Shown here piece by piece: positions 16,878 to 25,518 of a DNA stretch of 64,000 nt; within the stretch, counting starts at the first letter, position 1; every line of letters begins with the position of its first letter. A program made the position numbers and the translations under genes. Under the pieces are notes generated by a model that was not told where the DNA came from, did no database searches, and was given only the letters and a program-made list of their open reading frames with translations. The stretch is from contig JBBSGB010000013.1 of the NCBI GenBank assembly GCA_038254545.1, forward strand, positions 1 to 64,000, in the 5' to 3' direction. The stretch comes from CAHJXF01 sp038254545 (GTDB lineage Bacteria > Pseudomonadota > Gammaproteobacteria > Burkholderiales > Burkholderiaceae_D).

Positions 16878-17773
16878 TCGACGGCATGATGACTCCGCTC
16901 GAATACTTCGCCACGCTGGTCGCGCAACCCGACGACGGCGAGGACATCCCGCTGACCGAGGCGGCGCTGGCGATCGCGCAGGACATCGAGCCGCGGCTCG
17001 ATCTGGCCGCCACGCAGTCGCAGATCGACCGGCTCGCCGCGACCCTGAAGGCGCGCCTGCCCGCCGATGCGGGCCAGGTGCACAAGCTGCGATTGCTCAA
17101 TCGCTATTTCTTCCACGAACTCGGCTTCTCGGGCAACGCCAACGACTACTACGATCCCGACAACAGCTATTTGCCGAAAGTGCTGGATCGTCGCCGCGGC
17201 ATTCCGATTTCCCTCGCGGTGTTGTTCATGGAGATCGGCCAGCAGATCGGCCTGCCGCTACGCGGCGTGCCGTTCCCCGGACACTTCCTCGTCAAGCTCA
17301 AGGTGCGCGCTGGCGACATCTATCTCGACCCGTTTTCCGGCGAGTCCCTGTCGCGCGAGCGGCTCGAAGAAAGGCTCGCCGAATTTCTCGAAGCGCTGCA
17401 GAGTGGTTCGACGTCGGAAGGTGCGAGCGACCGCATCGATCGCGGCACGCTCGAGATCGCGCTGGGCAGCGCGATTCGCGAAGCGACGCCACGCGAGATC
17501 CTGGCGCGCATGCTGCGCAATCTGAAGACGGTCTATCACGGCCGCAACGACTACGCGCGCTTGCTCGAGGTGCAGAACCGCCTCGTGATCCTGCTACCCG
17601 ACGAGCCCGAAGAGCTGCGCGATCGCGGCCTGGTCTATGCGCAGCTCGAATGCCCGCGCGCCGCACTCGACGATCTGACGGCGTATCTCGAGGCCGCGCC
17701 CGAGGCGTCCGAGGCCGACGAGATCAGGCGGACGCTCGACGTGTTGCGGGATGCGTCGGGGCGGCTGAATTGA
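16874..17773 (+). CDS. SirB1-family transglutaminase-like/TPR protein
   Basis: 299-residue cytosolic protein. The N-terminal half is a transglutaminase-like core (Transglut_core2) with NRYFFHELGFSGNANDYYDPDNSYL, RRGIPISLAVLFMEIG and RGVPFPGHFLV; the C-terminal part has TPR-like helices (LLEVQNRLVILLPDEPEELRDRG). SirB1 proteins are widespread next to prfA/hemK or, in Burkholderiales, after murJ. The biochemical role is unproven. The start at 16874 forms an ATGA overlap with murJ; ATG at 16886 or 16889 are alternatives. It is convergent with the SDR gene. Confidence 0.87.
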   Translation: MIDGMMTPLEYFATLVAQPDDGEDIPLTEAALAIAQDIEPRLDLAATQSQIDRLAATLKARLPADAGQVHKLRLLNRYFFHELGFSGNANDYYDPDNSYLPKVLDRRRGIPISLAVLFMEIGQQIGLPLRGVPFPGHFLVKLKVRAGDIYLDPFSGESLSRERLEERLAEFLEALQSGSTSEGASDRIDRGTLEIALGSAIREATPREILARMLRNLKTVYHGRNDYARLLEVQNRLVILLPDEPEELRDRGLVYAQLECPRAALDDLTAYLEAAPEASEADEIRRTLDVLRDASGRLN

Positions 17774-17787
17774 TGCCTGGTTGATTC

Positions 17788-18546
17788 CTACTTCGGCGCC
17801 ATGCGGATCGCGCCGTCGAGACGGATCGTCTCTCCGTTGAGCATCTCGTTGGTGATGATCTGGTGCACCAGCTTCGCGTAGTCCTCGGGCGTTCCCAGGC
17901 GTGACGGGAAGGGCACGCTGGCCGCGAGCGCGTCCTGCACGTCCTTGGGCATGGTGAACATCATCGGCGTGGCGAAGATGCCGGGCGCGATCGTCACGCA
18001 GCGGATGCCGCTCCTCGCGAGGTCGCGCGCAACCGGCAAGGTCATGCCGACCACGCCGCCCTTGGACGCCGCATACGCGGCCTGCCCGATCTGTCCGTCG
18101 TAGGCCGCGACCGACGCGGTGTTGATCAGCACGCCACGCTCCATCGTGTGCTCAGGCTCGTTCTTCGCCATCGCCTCGGCGGACAGGCGGATCATGTTGA
18201 ACGACCCGATCAGGTTGACCGTGATGGTCTTCGTGAACACGTCGAGCGGATGCGCACCGTCGCGACCGACGGTCTTGACGGCCGGCGCGATGCCGGCGCA
18301 ATTGATCAGCCCCATCAGCTTGCCCGCCGCGATGGCGGCCGCGACCACGGCCTTGCCGTCCGCCTCGACACTTACGTCGCAGCGAACGAATTGCTGGCCG
18401 AGTTCCTTCGCCAGCTTGTCGCCCGCTTCGGCCTGCACGTCGGCGATCACGACCTTCGCGCCGTGCGCCGACAGCATGCGAACCGTTCCCGCGCCCAGGC
18501 CCGACGCGCCGCCGGTGACGATGAATACCTTGCCTTCGATGTTCAT
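17788..18546 (-). CDS. SDR dehydrogenase, type II 3-hydroxyacyl-CoA dehydrogenase-like
   Basis: 252-residue NAD(P)-dependent short-chain dehydrogenase. The nucleotide-binding TGGASGLGAGT lies near the N-terminus. Other motifs are NCAGIAPA, a Ser-Tyr-Lys triad with NTASVAAYDGQIGQAAYAASKGG, and APGIFATPMM. The pattern closely resembles HSD17B10-like enzymes that oxidise 3-hydroxyacyl-CoA in fatty-acid or isoleucine catabolism. GAGGAA six bases before ATG 18546 decides the start over the 12-residue longer frame. The divergent neighbour is an acyl-CoA dehydrogenase-like gene, which supports a lipid or branched-chain acyl role. Confidence 0.87.
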   Translation of the reverse strand: MNIEGKVFIVTGGASGLGAGTVRMLSAHGAKVVIADVQAEAGDKLAKELGQQFVRCDVSVEADGKAVVAAAIAAGKLMGLINCAGIAPAVKTVGRDGAHPLDVFTKTITVNLIGSFNMIRLSAEAMAKNEPEHTMERGVLINTASVAAYDGQIGQAAYAASKGGVVGMTLPVARDLARSGIRCVTIAPGIFATPMMFTMPKDVQDALAASVPFPSRLGTPEDYAKLVHQIITNEMLNGETIRLDGAIRMAPK

Positions 18547-18716
18547 GAATATTCCTCGTGTGGTCGCGGTGAAGGATCGCAATGCGGGATCGTGATGCGG
18601 GCGGCGATTCTAGCGCAGGCGCATCCGGTCTTCCGGCGTGCGATGCGCCGCTGCATGCGCCCAGCGTATCCTCGTCGCGTAGTCGAAACGAGCTTGTCCA
18701 TCGACGGAGACCAGCG

Positions 18717-20408
18717 ATGCCCGATACCACCGACCGCGCGGCCCAGCGCCCTGCGCCCGATGCGGTCTTCAATCAGACCCCGCCCATGAGCGCTGTCGAT
18801 CTGTTCTCGACCGATGCAGGCCTGTGCGATGCGCTCTCGCGCGAAGGCGCGAGCGAAGGCACCGCGGAGTTGCAGCGCATCGGGACCGAGCTCGGCGATC
18901 CGTGCAATGTCGAGCTCGCGCGGCTCGCCAATCAGCACACGCCGGTGTGGAGGAGCTTCGACCCGCAAGGACATCGCGTCGATAGCATCGAGTTCCATCC
19001 CGCATGGCACACATTGATGGAGGGCATCGTCGCGCGCGGCTTTCATGCGAGCCCTTGGGAGAAACCAGAGGGGCGGTCACGCGCGCGCGGACACGTGATT
19101 CGCGCGGCCGGTTACCTGATGCAGGCGCGCGTCGAGCAGGGCACGCTCTGCCCGACGACGATGACGTATGGCGCGGTGCCGGCGATGCAGAAGGACGACT
19201 GGCTACTGCGCGAATGGATTCCGCGGATCGTCTCGCGCGAATACGATCCGCGCGACATACCGATAGCCGAGAAGCGCGGCGCCTTGATCGGCATGGGCAT
19301 GACCGAGAAGCAGGGCGGCTCGGACGTGCGCGCGAATACCACCCGCGCGGTGCAGGGCGACGACGGCAGCTATCGGCTGACCGGCCACAAGTGGTTCTAC
19401 TCGGCGCCGCAATGCGATGCGCATCTGATGCTCGCCTATGCCAGCGATCAGGACGGGCACGATCAAGGGCTCACATGCTTTTTCGTGCCGCGCTTCGAGC
19501 CCGACGGCACGAAGAACGCCGTGCGCGTGCAGCGCCTCAAGGACAAGGTTGGCAATCGATCCAACGCGTCGTCGGAAGTCGAATTCCATGCGGCGTGGGG
19601 GCATAGTCTGGGCGAGCCCGGTCGCGGCGTGCCCACCATCCTCAAGATGGGCACGTACACGCGGCTCGATTGCGTCATCGGCACCGCCGGCATGATGCGC
19701 GAGGCGGTGGTGCAGGCGATCCATCACGCGCGCCATCGCGCCAGCTTCGGTGCCATGCTGGTCGATCATCCGTTGATGCAAACGGTGCTGGCCGATCTCG
19801 CGATCGAATCCGAAGCCGCGACCGCGCTAGCGCTGCGCCTCGCGCGCGCATTCGATGGCGCGGACGACGAAGCCGAGACCCTCTTTCGCCGCCTCATGAC
19901 GTCGGCGTCCAAATTCTGGGTCTGCAAGCGCGGGCCGGAGCTCGCCGCCGAGGCGATGGAGGTGCTGGGGGGCAACGGCTATGTCGAAGAGGGGCCGCTC
20001 GCGCGCATCTATCGAGAGATGCCGGTCAACTCGATCTGGGAAGGCTCCGGAAACATCATGTGCCTGGACGTGCTGCGGGCGTTGTCGAAGTCGTCGCGCA
20101 CGCGCGACGTGATCCTTGCGGAACTCGCTGGCCAGCGCGGTCGCCATGCCGCATTCGACTCATCCTTCGAGCGCTTCGCGGCGAGGCTCGACGCGCATGC
20201 CTACGACGAAGCCTCGGCGCGCTCGCTGGTGCGTTCGCTGGTCACATTGGAGCAGGCCGTCTTGCTGCTGCAATCGAATTCGAACCTGATGGGCGACGCA
20301 TTCTGCGCGACGCGACTAGCTGCCGATGCGCGTTGGGGCGGCGTGTATGGCGACGCGGTCACTGGGGTCGATGTTGGCGCCATCATCGATCGAGCTTGGT
20401 CGGAGTGA
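18717..20408 (+). CDS. AidB-like acyl-CoA dehydrogenase family flavoprotein
   Basis: 563-residue FAD-binding protein of the acyl-CoA dehydrogenase superfamily. Length, the N-terminal layout (VFNQTPPMSAVDLFSTD) and GMGMTEKQGGSDVRANTT identify the AidB branch rather than a classical short-chain dehydrogenase. AidB in E. coli is a DNA-binding flavoprotein of the adaptive response to alkylation, though many homologues may be metabolic. The C-terminal region LEVLGGNGYVEEGPLARIYREMPVNSIWEGSGN-like block (near residues 415-450) is intact. GGAGA lies 8 bases before the ATG at 18717; the ORF extends further upstream without similarity. It is divergent from the SDR gene. Confidence 0.87.
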   Translation: MPDTTDRAAQRPAPDAVFNQTPPMSAVDLFSTDAGLCDALSREGASEGTAELQRIGTELGDPCNVELARLANQHTPVWRSFDPQGHRVDSIEFHPAWHTLMEGIVARGFHASPWEKPEGRSRARGHVIRAAGYLMQARVEQGTLCPTTMTYGAVPAMQKDDWLLREWIPRIVSREYDPRDIPIAEKRGALIGMGMTEKQGGSDVRANTTRAVQGDDGSYRLTGHKWFYSAPQCDAHLMLAYASDQDGHDQGLTCFFVPRFEPDGTKNAVRVQRLKDKVGNRSNASSEVEFHAAWGHSLGEPGRGVPTILKMGTYTRLDCVIGTAGMMREAVVQAIHHARHRASFGAMLVDHPLMQTVLADLAIESEAATALALRLARAFDGADDEAETLFRRLMTSASKFWVCKRGPELAAEAMEVLGGNGYVEEGPLARIYREMPVNSIWEGSGNIMCLDVLRALSKSSRTRDVILAELAGQRGRHAAFDSSFERFAARLDAHAYDEASARSLVRSLVTLEQAVLLLQSNSNLMGDAFCATRLAADARWGGVYGDAVTGVDVGAIIDRAWSE

Positions 20409-20557
20409 CGGCAGGCATCGGTGATCGGCTGAATCTGCGGTAGGCGTGCCCGGCCAGTGAAACTGCATCGCATGCACGCGGTCGCAAGGATGATGAAGAG
20501 GCTGTAGATGATTGCGCGGTGCTCTTCATCGGACCCACTCATCAGGAGAAAACCATC

Positions 20558-20836
20558 ATGACCATCGACACATCGATTGGGCTCGACGATCCGAGAGAAA
20601 ATCAGCAGTCAGGATTGAGCGACGAAGAGATCGCGGAAGAGCGCGCCCGCAAGGCCCGCGAGGACGGCGAGTCCGAAGAAAAGGAAGGCAAGCGCGATGT
20701 AACCCGCGAAGACATCGAACGCGGCAACGATCGCAACACCTCGGCCGACCAGGGCGGTCGCAGTGGTACCACCAACAAGCTCGAGGATGGCGGCGTCGAA
20801 GTGAGCGACGTCAACAGCGGACCGGTCGACGCATGA
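20558..20836 (+). CDS. Small acidic, probably disordered protein
   Basis: 92-residue highly charged protein with no Cys and almost no hydrophobic core (EEIAEERARKAREDGESEEK, then Asn/Gly/Ser-rich). A strong AGGAG seven bases before the ATG and an ATGA overlap with the next gene argue it is real. The first 13 residues of a longer frame are rejected because they include the ribosome-binding site. I do not recognise a family. The composition suggests an intrinsically disordered stress-type protein, but this is inference. Confidence 0.65.
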   Translation: MTIDTSIGLDDPRENQQSGLSDEEIAEERARKAREDGESEEKEGKRDVTREDIERGNDRNTSADQGGRSGTTNKLEDGGVEVSDVNSGPVDA

Positions 20837-21264
20837 CGGTCGCGCGCCAGGATCGCTGGTTGAACGGAGGTGACAGGTCCGCGGCGCGCCTTCGCATTTC
20901 ACCGCGCGCGATCGGGCGCATTGCACTCGCGGCATTGTTCATCGTGTCGGGCACCAGTCATTTCGTTCGCAGCGATTTCTTCACCGCCATCGTGCCGCCG
21001 TGGTTGCCATCGGCGCTCACGCTGGTGTGGATCAGCGGCTTCTTCGAGATCGCGGGCGCGATCGGTTTGCTGATACCGGCGACGCGACGCGCTGCCGGCA
21101 TCGGCTTGATCGCGCTGATGGTTGCGGTGTTTCCTGCCAACGTCCACATGGCTCTGCATGCCGACGCGTTTCCGAATTTCGCGCCGTGGCTGTTGTGGGC
21201 GCGATTGCCGTTGCAAGCCGTGTTGATCGCAGTGGCGTGGTGGTGTTCGCGAGACCCGCAATGA
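20833..21264 (+). CDS. DoxX-like small membrane protein
   Basis: 143-residue inner-membrane protein with four predicted helices (ALAALFIVSGTSHFVRSDFF, FFEIAGAIGLLIPATR, GIGLIALMVAVFPANVHMAL, PLQAVLIAVAWW). The pattern GTSHF...FTAIVPPWLP...SGFFEIAGAIGLL...FPANVHMA is typical of the DoxX-like/DoxD subgroup. The function is unknown; relatives have been linked to redox or thiol stress. The ATG overlaps the stop of the small disordered-protein gene as ATGA, so the two are translationally coupled. Confidence 0.78.
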   Translation: MTVARQDRWLNGGDRSAARLRISPRAIGRIALAALFIVSGTSHFVRSDFFTAIVPPWLPSALTLVWISGFFEIAGAIGLLIPATRRAAGIGLIALMVAVFPANVHMALHADAFPNFAPWLLWARLPLQAVLIAVAWWCSRDPQ

Positions 21265-21265
21265 A

Positions 21266-21294
21266 AAGAGGCCGCAGTCGCGGCCTCTTTTTTT
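21266..21294. terminator. Bidirectional terminator between doxX-like gene and hppA
   Basis: GAGGCCGC (21268-21275) pairs with GCGGCCTC (21280-21287) over a 4-base loop, with an A-run before and TTTTTTT after. It serves both convergent genes. Confidence 0.88.
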
Positions 21295-21306
21295 AACGCG
21301 ATCCGA

Positions 21307-23427
21307 CTACAACAGCGGCACCATCAGCAGCGCCACGATGTTGATGATCTTGATCAGCGGATTGACCGCCGGGCCGGCCGTGTCCTTGTAGGGATCGCCC
21401 ACCGTATCGCCGGTAACGGCCGCCTTGTGCGCCTCCGAGCCCTTGCCGCCGAAGTTGCCCTCCTCGATGTACTTCTTGGCGTTGTCCCACGCGCCGCCGC
21501 CGGTGCACATCGAGATCGCGACGAAGAGCCCCGTGACGATCGTTCCCATCAGCATGCCGCCGATCGCCATGCGCGCGCCTTCAGGTCCGATCAAGAAGCG
21601 CATGACCACCGCGAGCAGAATCGGCGTGGCCAGCGGCAGCAATGACGGGATCATCATTTCCTTGATCGCCGCCTTCGTCAGCATGTCGACCGCGACGCCA
21701 TACTCGGGCTTGCCGGTGCCGTCCATGATGCCCTTGATGTCGCGGAACTGACGGCGCACCTCGACCACCACGGCGCCGGCTGCGCGACCGACCGCTTCCA
21801 TCGCCATCGCACCGAAGAGGTAAGGGATCAGGCCGCCGATGAAGAGGCCGATGATCACCGCCGGCTCCGACAGGCTGAACGCCACGCTCTTGCCGCCCGC
21901 GTCGAGCGCGTGCGTGAAGTCCGCGAACAGAACCAGCGCCGCCAGACCGGCCGAGCCGATCGCATAGCCCTTGGTAACCGCCTTGGTGGTGTTGCCGACC
22001 GCGTCGAGCGGGTCGGTCACGTTGCGGATCGCTTCGGGCAGGTTGGCCATCTCCGCGATGCCGCCGACGTTGTCGGTGATCGGTCCGTAGGCGTCGAGGG
22101 CAACGATGATGCCGGCCATCGACAGCATCGAGGTTGCGGCAATCGCGATGCCGTACAGACCCGCCAGCGCATACGACGCGTAGATCGCCAGGCACACGCA
22201 CAGGACCGGCCAGGCGGTCGACTTCATCGACACCGCGAGACCCGCGATGATGTTGGTGCCGTGACCGGTGGTCGACGCCTGCGCCACGTAGCGGACCGGC
22301 TTGAACTGGGTGCCGGTGTAGTACTCGGTGATCCAGACCAGAAGACCGGTCAGCACCAGGCCGACGACCGACGCCAGGTAGAAGCGCATCGTCAACGACA
22401 CGCCTTGCGCGCGTGCATCGGCGGCGAGCTGCGTGCCGTCGAACAGCCAGCTCGTGATCGGATAGAAGGCGATCAACGCCAGCACGCCAGCCACGATCAG
22501 GCCCTTGTAGAGCGCCGTCATGATCTTGCTGCCTTCCCTGTGCTTGACGAAGAAGCAACCGATGATCGACGCCAGGATCGAGAAGCCACCCAGCGCCAGC
22601 GGATAGATCACCGCGGCCGCCTCGGCGCCTCGGAGCAGCAGCGAGCCGAGCAGCATGGTCGCGATCAGCGTGACCGCGTAGGTTTCGAACAGGTCCGCGG
22701 CCATGCCGGCGCAGTCGCCCACGTTGTCGCCGACGTTGTCGGCGATCACCGCGGGATTGCGCGGATCGTCTTCGGGAATGCCGGCCTCGACCTTGCCGAC
22801 CAGGTCCGCGCCGACGTCGGCGCCCTTGGTGAAGATGCCGCCGCCCAGACGCGCGAAGATCGAGATCAGCGAGGCGCCGAAGGCCAGGCCGATCAGGGGC
22901 TGGATCGCGTCGTGCAGCGACGCCGGATCGACGCCTTGCTGCGACCCGAACCCGACTAGCACGCCGTAGTAGCCGGCAACGCCGAGCAGCCCCAACCCGA
23001 CCACCAGCATGCCGGTGATCGCGCCGCCACGGAACGCGACGTTGAGCGCGGCATCGATGCCCCGGCTCGCCGCCTCTGCGGTGCGCACGTTGGCGCGCAC
23101 CGAGACGTTCATGCCGATGAAGCCCGAGGCGCCCGACAGCACCGCGCCGATCAGAAATCCGAGTGCCGTCGGCCAGCCGAGGCCGGGCACGAAGCCGACG
23201 ATGAGAAAGATCACGACGCCGACCATCGCGATGGTCGTGTACTGCCGCTTCAGATAGGCGGCGGCGCCCTGCTGGATCGCGAGTGCGATCTCCTGCATGC
23301 GCGCGTTGCCGGCCGGCAATCCCAGTATCCAGCTGCGCGACCACACGCCGTAGATCACGGCGATCAAGCCGCAGACCAATGCGAACCACAGGCCCGCGTT
23401 CGAGCCCACCGTCGTTCCTGCTTCCAT
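21307..23427 (-). CDS. hppA: Membrane-bound proton-translocating pyrophosphatase, K+-independent type
   Basis: 706-residue protein with about 16 transmembrane helices that couples pyrophosphate hydrolysis to H+ export. The substrate-binding motifs DVGADLVGKVEAGIPEDDPRN and DNVGDNVGDCAG are intact, as is the C-terminal acidic block GDTVGDPYKDTAGPA. At the determinant position the sequence reads GNTTKAVTKG; Lys there marks the K+-independent H+-pumping class, whereas K+-dependent enzymes carry Ala. GGGGAG and CGAGGAG just before ATG 23427 choose this start over the 64-residue longer frame that enters adk. It lies 97 bases downstream of adk on the same strand. Confidence 0.95.
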   Translation of the reverse strand: MEAGTTVGSNAGLWFALVCGLIAVIYGVWSRSWILGLPAGNARMQEIALAIQQGAAAYLKRQYTTIAMVGVVIFLIVGFVPGLGWPTALGFLIGAVLSGASGFIGMNVSVRANVRTAEAASRGIDAALNVAFRGGAITGMLVVGLGLLGVAGYYGVLVGFGSQQGVDPASLHDAIQPLIGLAFGASLISIFARLGGGIFTKGADVGADLVGKVEAGIPEDDPRNPAVIADNVGDNVGDCAGMAADLFETYAVTLIATMLLGSLLLRGAEAAAVIYPLALGGFSILASIIGCFFVKHREGSKIMTALYKGLIVAGVLALIAFYPITSWLFDGTQLAADARAQGVSLTMRFYLASVVGLVLTGLLVWITEYYTGTQFKPVRYVAQASTTGHGTNIIAGLAVSMKSTAWPVLCVCLAIYASYALAGLYGIAIAATSMLSMAGIIVALDAYGPITDNVGGIAEMANLPEAIRNVTDPLDAVGNTTKAVTKGYAIGSAGLAALVLFADFTHALDAGGKSVAFSLSEPAVIIGLFIGGLIPYLFGAMAMEAVGRAAGAVVVEVRRQFRDIKGIMDGTGKPEYGVAVDMLTKAAIKEMMIPSLLPLATPILLAVVMRFLIGPEGARMAIGGMLMGTIVTGLFVAISMCTGGGAWDNAKKYIEEGNFGGKGSEAHKAAVTGDTVGDPYKDTAGPAVNPLIKIINIVALLMVPLL

Positions 23428-23524
23428 ACTCCCCGCTCCTCGTGTTGCCCGGATTGAACCGGCGTTCTGTCGATGTTCGTTCGGTGATCTTCGTGATTCG
23501 TGCGATTCGTTCGTGACCGGCGGC

Positions 23525-24193
23525 CTACTGTTCCAATGCTTCGAACACCTGCTCGCGAATCTCGTCCACGCTGCCCATGCCCTTGACCTGGCGATACAGA
23601 GGCGCCGCGGGCTCGCCATCCCTGGACCCGCGTTGTGCCCAATCCGAGTAATAGCCGATCAGCACCTTGGTCTGATCGTGATAGACCTCGAGGCGCTTCC
23701 TGACGGTCTCTTCGAGATCGTCATCGCGCTGGATCAGGGCTTCGCCGGTGACGTCATCGAAGCCTTCGCGCTTGGGTGGATTGAAGTGGATGTGGTAAAC
23801 GCGGCCACTGCCCGGATGCACGCGTCTTCCCGTGATGCGCTCGACGATTTCCGAATCGGGCACCGTGATCTCGAGCACGCGATCGATCGCGACATGAGCG
23901 CGTTTCATCGCGTCGGCTTGCGGGACGGTGCGCGGGAACCCGTCGAACAGATACCCGTTCGCGCAATCGGGTTCCTTGAGGCGGGCTTCGACGAGACCGA
24001 TGATGATGTCGTCGGATACCAATGCACCCGTGTCCATGACCTTCTTGGCGGTGATGCCCAGCGGCGTTCGCGCCTTGACCGCGACGCGCAGCATGTCGCC
24101 GGTGGAAACCTGCGGAATGCCGTAGCGCTCGCAGATGAACTGTGCCTGGGTGCCCTTTCCCGCACCGGGTGCTCCCAGCAGAATCAGGCGCAT
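23525..24193 (-). CDS. adk: Adenylate kinase
   Basis: 222-residue cytosolic enzyme interconverting ATP + AMP and 2 ADP. The P-loop GAPGAGKGTQ is at residues 7-16; AMP-binding residues are in QVSTGDMLR and GFPRT. The long-type LID domain starts at GRRVHPGSGRVYHIHFNPPK, without zinc-binding cysteines. The order kdsB-adk is standard for Burkholderiales. The preceding 247-base gap to kdsB probably holds its promoter. Confidence 0.97.
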   Translation of the reverse strand: MRLILLGAPGAGKGTQAQFICERYGIPQVSTGDMLRVAVKARTPLGITAKKVMDTGALVSDDIIIGLVEARLKEPDCANGYLFDGFPRTVPQADAMKRAHVAIDRVLEITVPDSEIVERITGRRVHPGSGRVYHIHFNPPKREGFDDVTGEALIQRDDDLEETVRKRLEVYHDQTKVLIGYYSDWAQRGSRDGEPAAPLYRQVKGMGSVDEIREQVFEALEQ

Positions 24194-24440
24194 GAATTTC
24201 TCTGCATCGCAGTCGTGCCTGGTTGAGAAGCTCGGATGGGAAGGAAGACCTCACTGCGACCTGGTTTCGCGTCTTCGCGAATCGTCGTCTTTGCATCGGT
24301 CAGCGCCGGCGCCGGGATCGATACTGCGGATCGCTGCGCGCGCCGACGCGAACCTTACCGGATGATGGCCGGCACGGTCAATCGTTGTGGGCGCCGCCAC
24401 GCGCGTCGGTGTGCGAACGATCGCGCACGCCTTCATGCGA

Positions 24441-25307
24441 TCAGTCGACCGCGCGCCCCTGCGTCCGATGGGTCGTGGCTGCGAGAAGTGCGCGAACGCG
24501 GGCGAGATCCTCGGCCGTATCGACGCCGGTGGCGGGCGCCTGTTCGGTTTCGAAGACTGCGATGCGGTACCCATGCCACAGCGCGCGCAATTGCTCGAGC
24601 GATTCGAGCGCTTCGATCGGCGCGACGGCGAGGGTGGCGAATACCGACAGGAAGCTGGCGCGATAGGCATACAGACCGATGTGTCTCAGCGCGCGAATCC
24701 CTTGCGTCCGGTCACCCCCGGTGTCCTCCTCTGCTTGCTGCTTCGCCTCGCCAGGTTCGCCAGCTGCTGGGGCCGGATCCGCCACCGTCGGTGCAAAGCG
24801 TTCGCGATCCCACGGGATCGGTGCACGCGAAAAGTAAAGCGCCCGCCCTCGCGCATCGGTCACGACCTTCACCACATTCGGATCGAACAGATCGGCGCGC
24901 GTGGCGATGCGATGGCAGGCGGTGGCGATCGCGCAATCCGGAGCCGCGGCCAGCGCTTCGGCCGCGCGCGCGATCAGCGCCGGGTCGATCAGCGGTTCGT
25001 CTCCCTGCACATTGACGACGATCGTATCGTCGGCGAGCGCGAGTCGCGACGCCACTTCGGCGATGCGATCGGTCCCCGATGCATGCGCCGCGCTCGTCAA
25101 CATCGCTTCGTGACCGTGAGCGCGAACTGCGGCGGCGATGGTTTCGTCGTCGGTCGCGACGATCACGCGCAGGGCGCCGCTCTCCCGCGCGCGCTCGGCG
25201 ACGTGCACCACCATCGGCTTGCCCGCGATGTCGGCCAGCGGCTTGTCGGGCAAACGGATCGAGCCTCGCCTCGCGGGAACGACCGCGATGAACGAGGCTC
25301 GCGTCAT
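24441..25307 (-). CDS. kdsB: 3-deoxy-manno-octulosonate cytidylyltransferase with low-complexity insert
   Basis: Activates KDO with CTP to CMP-KDO for the lipopolysaccharide inner core. Family motifs are VPARRGSIRLPDKPL, DDTIVVNVQGDEPLI, LYFSRAPIPWDRERF and the C-terminal GVDTAEDLARVRA. The 288-residue length exceeds the usual 250-260. The extra residues lie about 172-205 (rich in Pro, Ala, Glu, Gln, Asp), between the IPWDRERF strand and RHIGLYAYR. The ATG overlaps the trm112 stop by 4 bases, so kdsB is translationally coupled to it. Confidence 0.94.
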   Translation of the reverse strand: MTRASFIAVVPARRGSIRLPDKPLADIAGKPMVVHVAERARESGALRVIVATDDETIAAAVRAHGHEAMLTSAAHASGTDRIAEVASRLALADDTIVVNVQGDEPLIDPALIARAAEALAAAPDCAIATACHRIATRADLFDPNVVKVVTDARGRALYFSRAPIPWDRERFAPTVADPAPAAGEPGEAKQQAEEDTGGDRTQGIRALRHIGLYAYRASFLSVFATLAVAPIEALESLEQLRALWHGYRIAVFETEQAPATGVDTAEDLARVRALLAATTHRTQGRAVD

Positions 25308-25486
25308 CGAGTCGCGGTGTCGGGGTCGAGTAACCGCGCCTCGGACTCGAGCATGATGGGGATACCGTCGCGAATCGGATAGGCGAGCCGTGCCGACTGA
25401 GAGACGAGTTCCTGCTTCGCCTTGTCGTAGGTCAATGGGCCCTTGGTCACGGGGCAGACGAGGATGTCGAGGAGGCGTGGGTCCAT
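25304..25486 (-). CDS. Trm112-family protein
   Basis: 60-residue protein of the Trm112/YcaR family (DPRLLDILVCPVTKGPLTYD, then LAYPIRDGIPIMLESEARLL). One CPVTKG half of the zinc-ribbon pattern is present, but the second Cys pair of the eukaryotic form is absent, as in proteobacterial homologues. Members interact with methyltransferases in other organisms; here it is encoded between lpxK and kdsB, its usual location. It sits 32 bases downstream of lpxK and overlaps kdsB. Confidence 0.9.
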   Translation of the reverse strand: MDPRLLDILVCPVTKGPLTYDKAKQELVSQSARLAYPIRDGIPIMLESEARLLDPDTATR

Positions 25487-25518
25487 GGGGCTCGGTAGGA
25501 TGTGTGCGGGCCAAGCGC

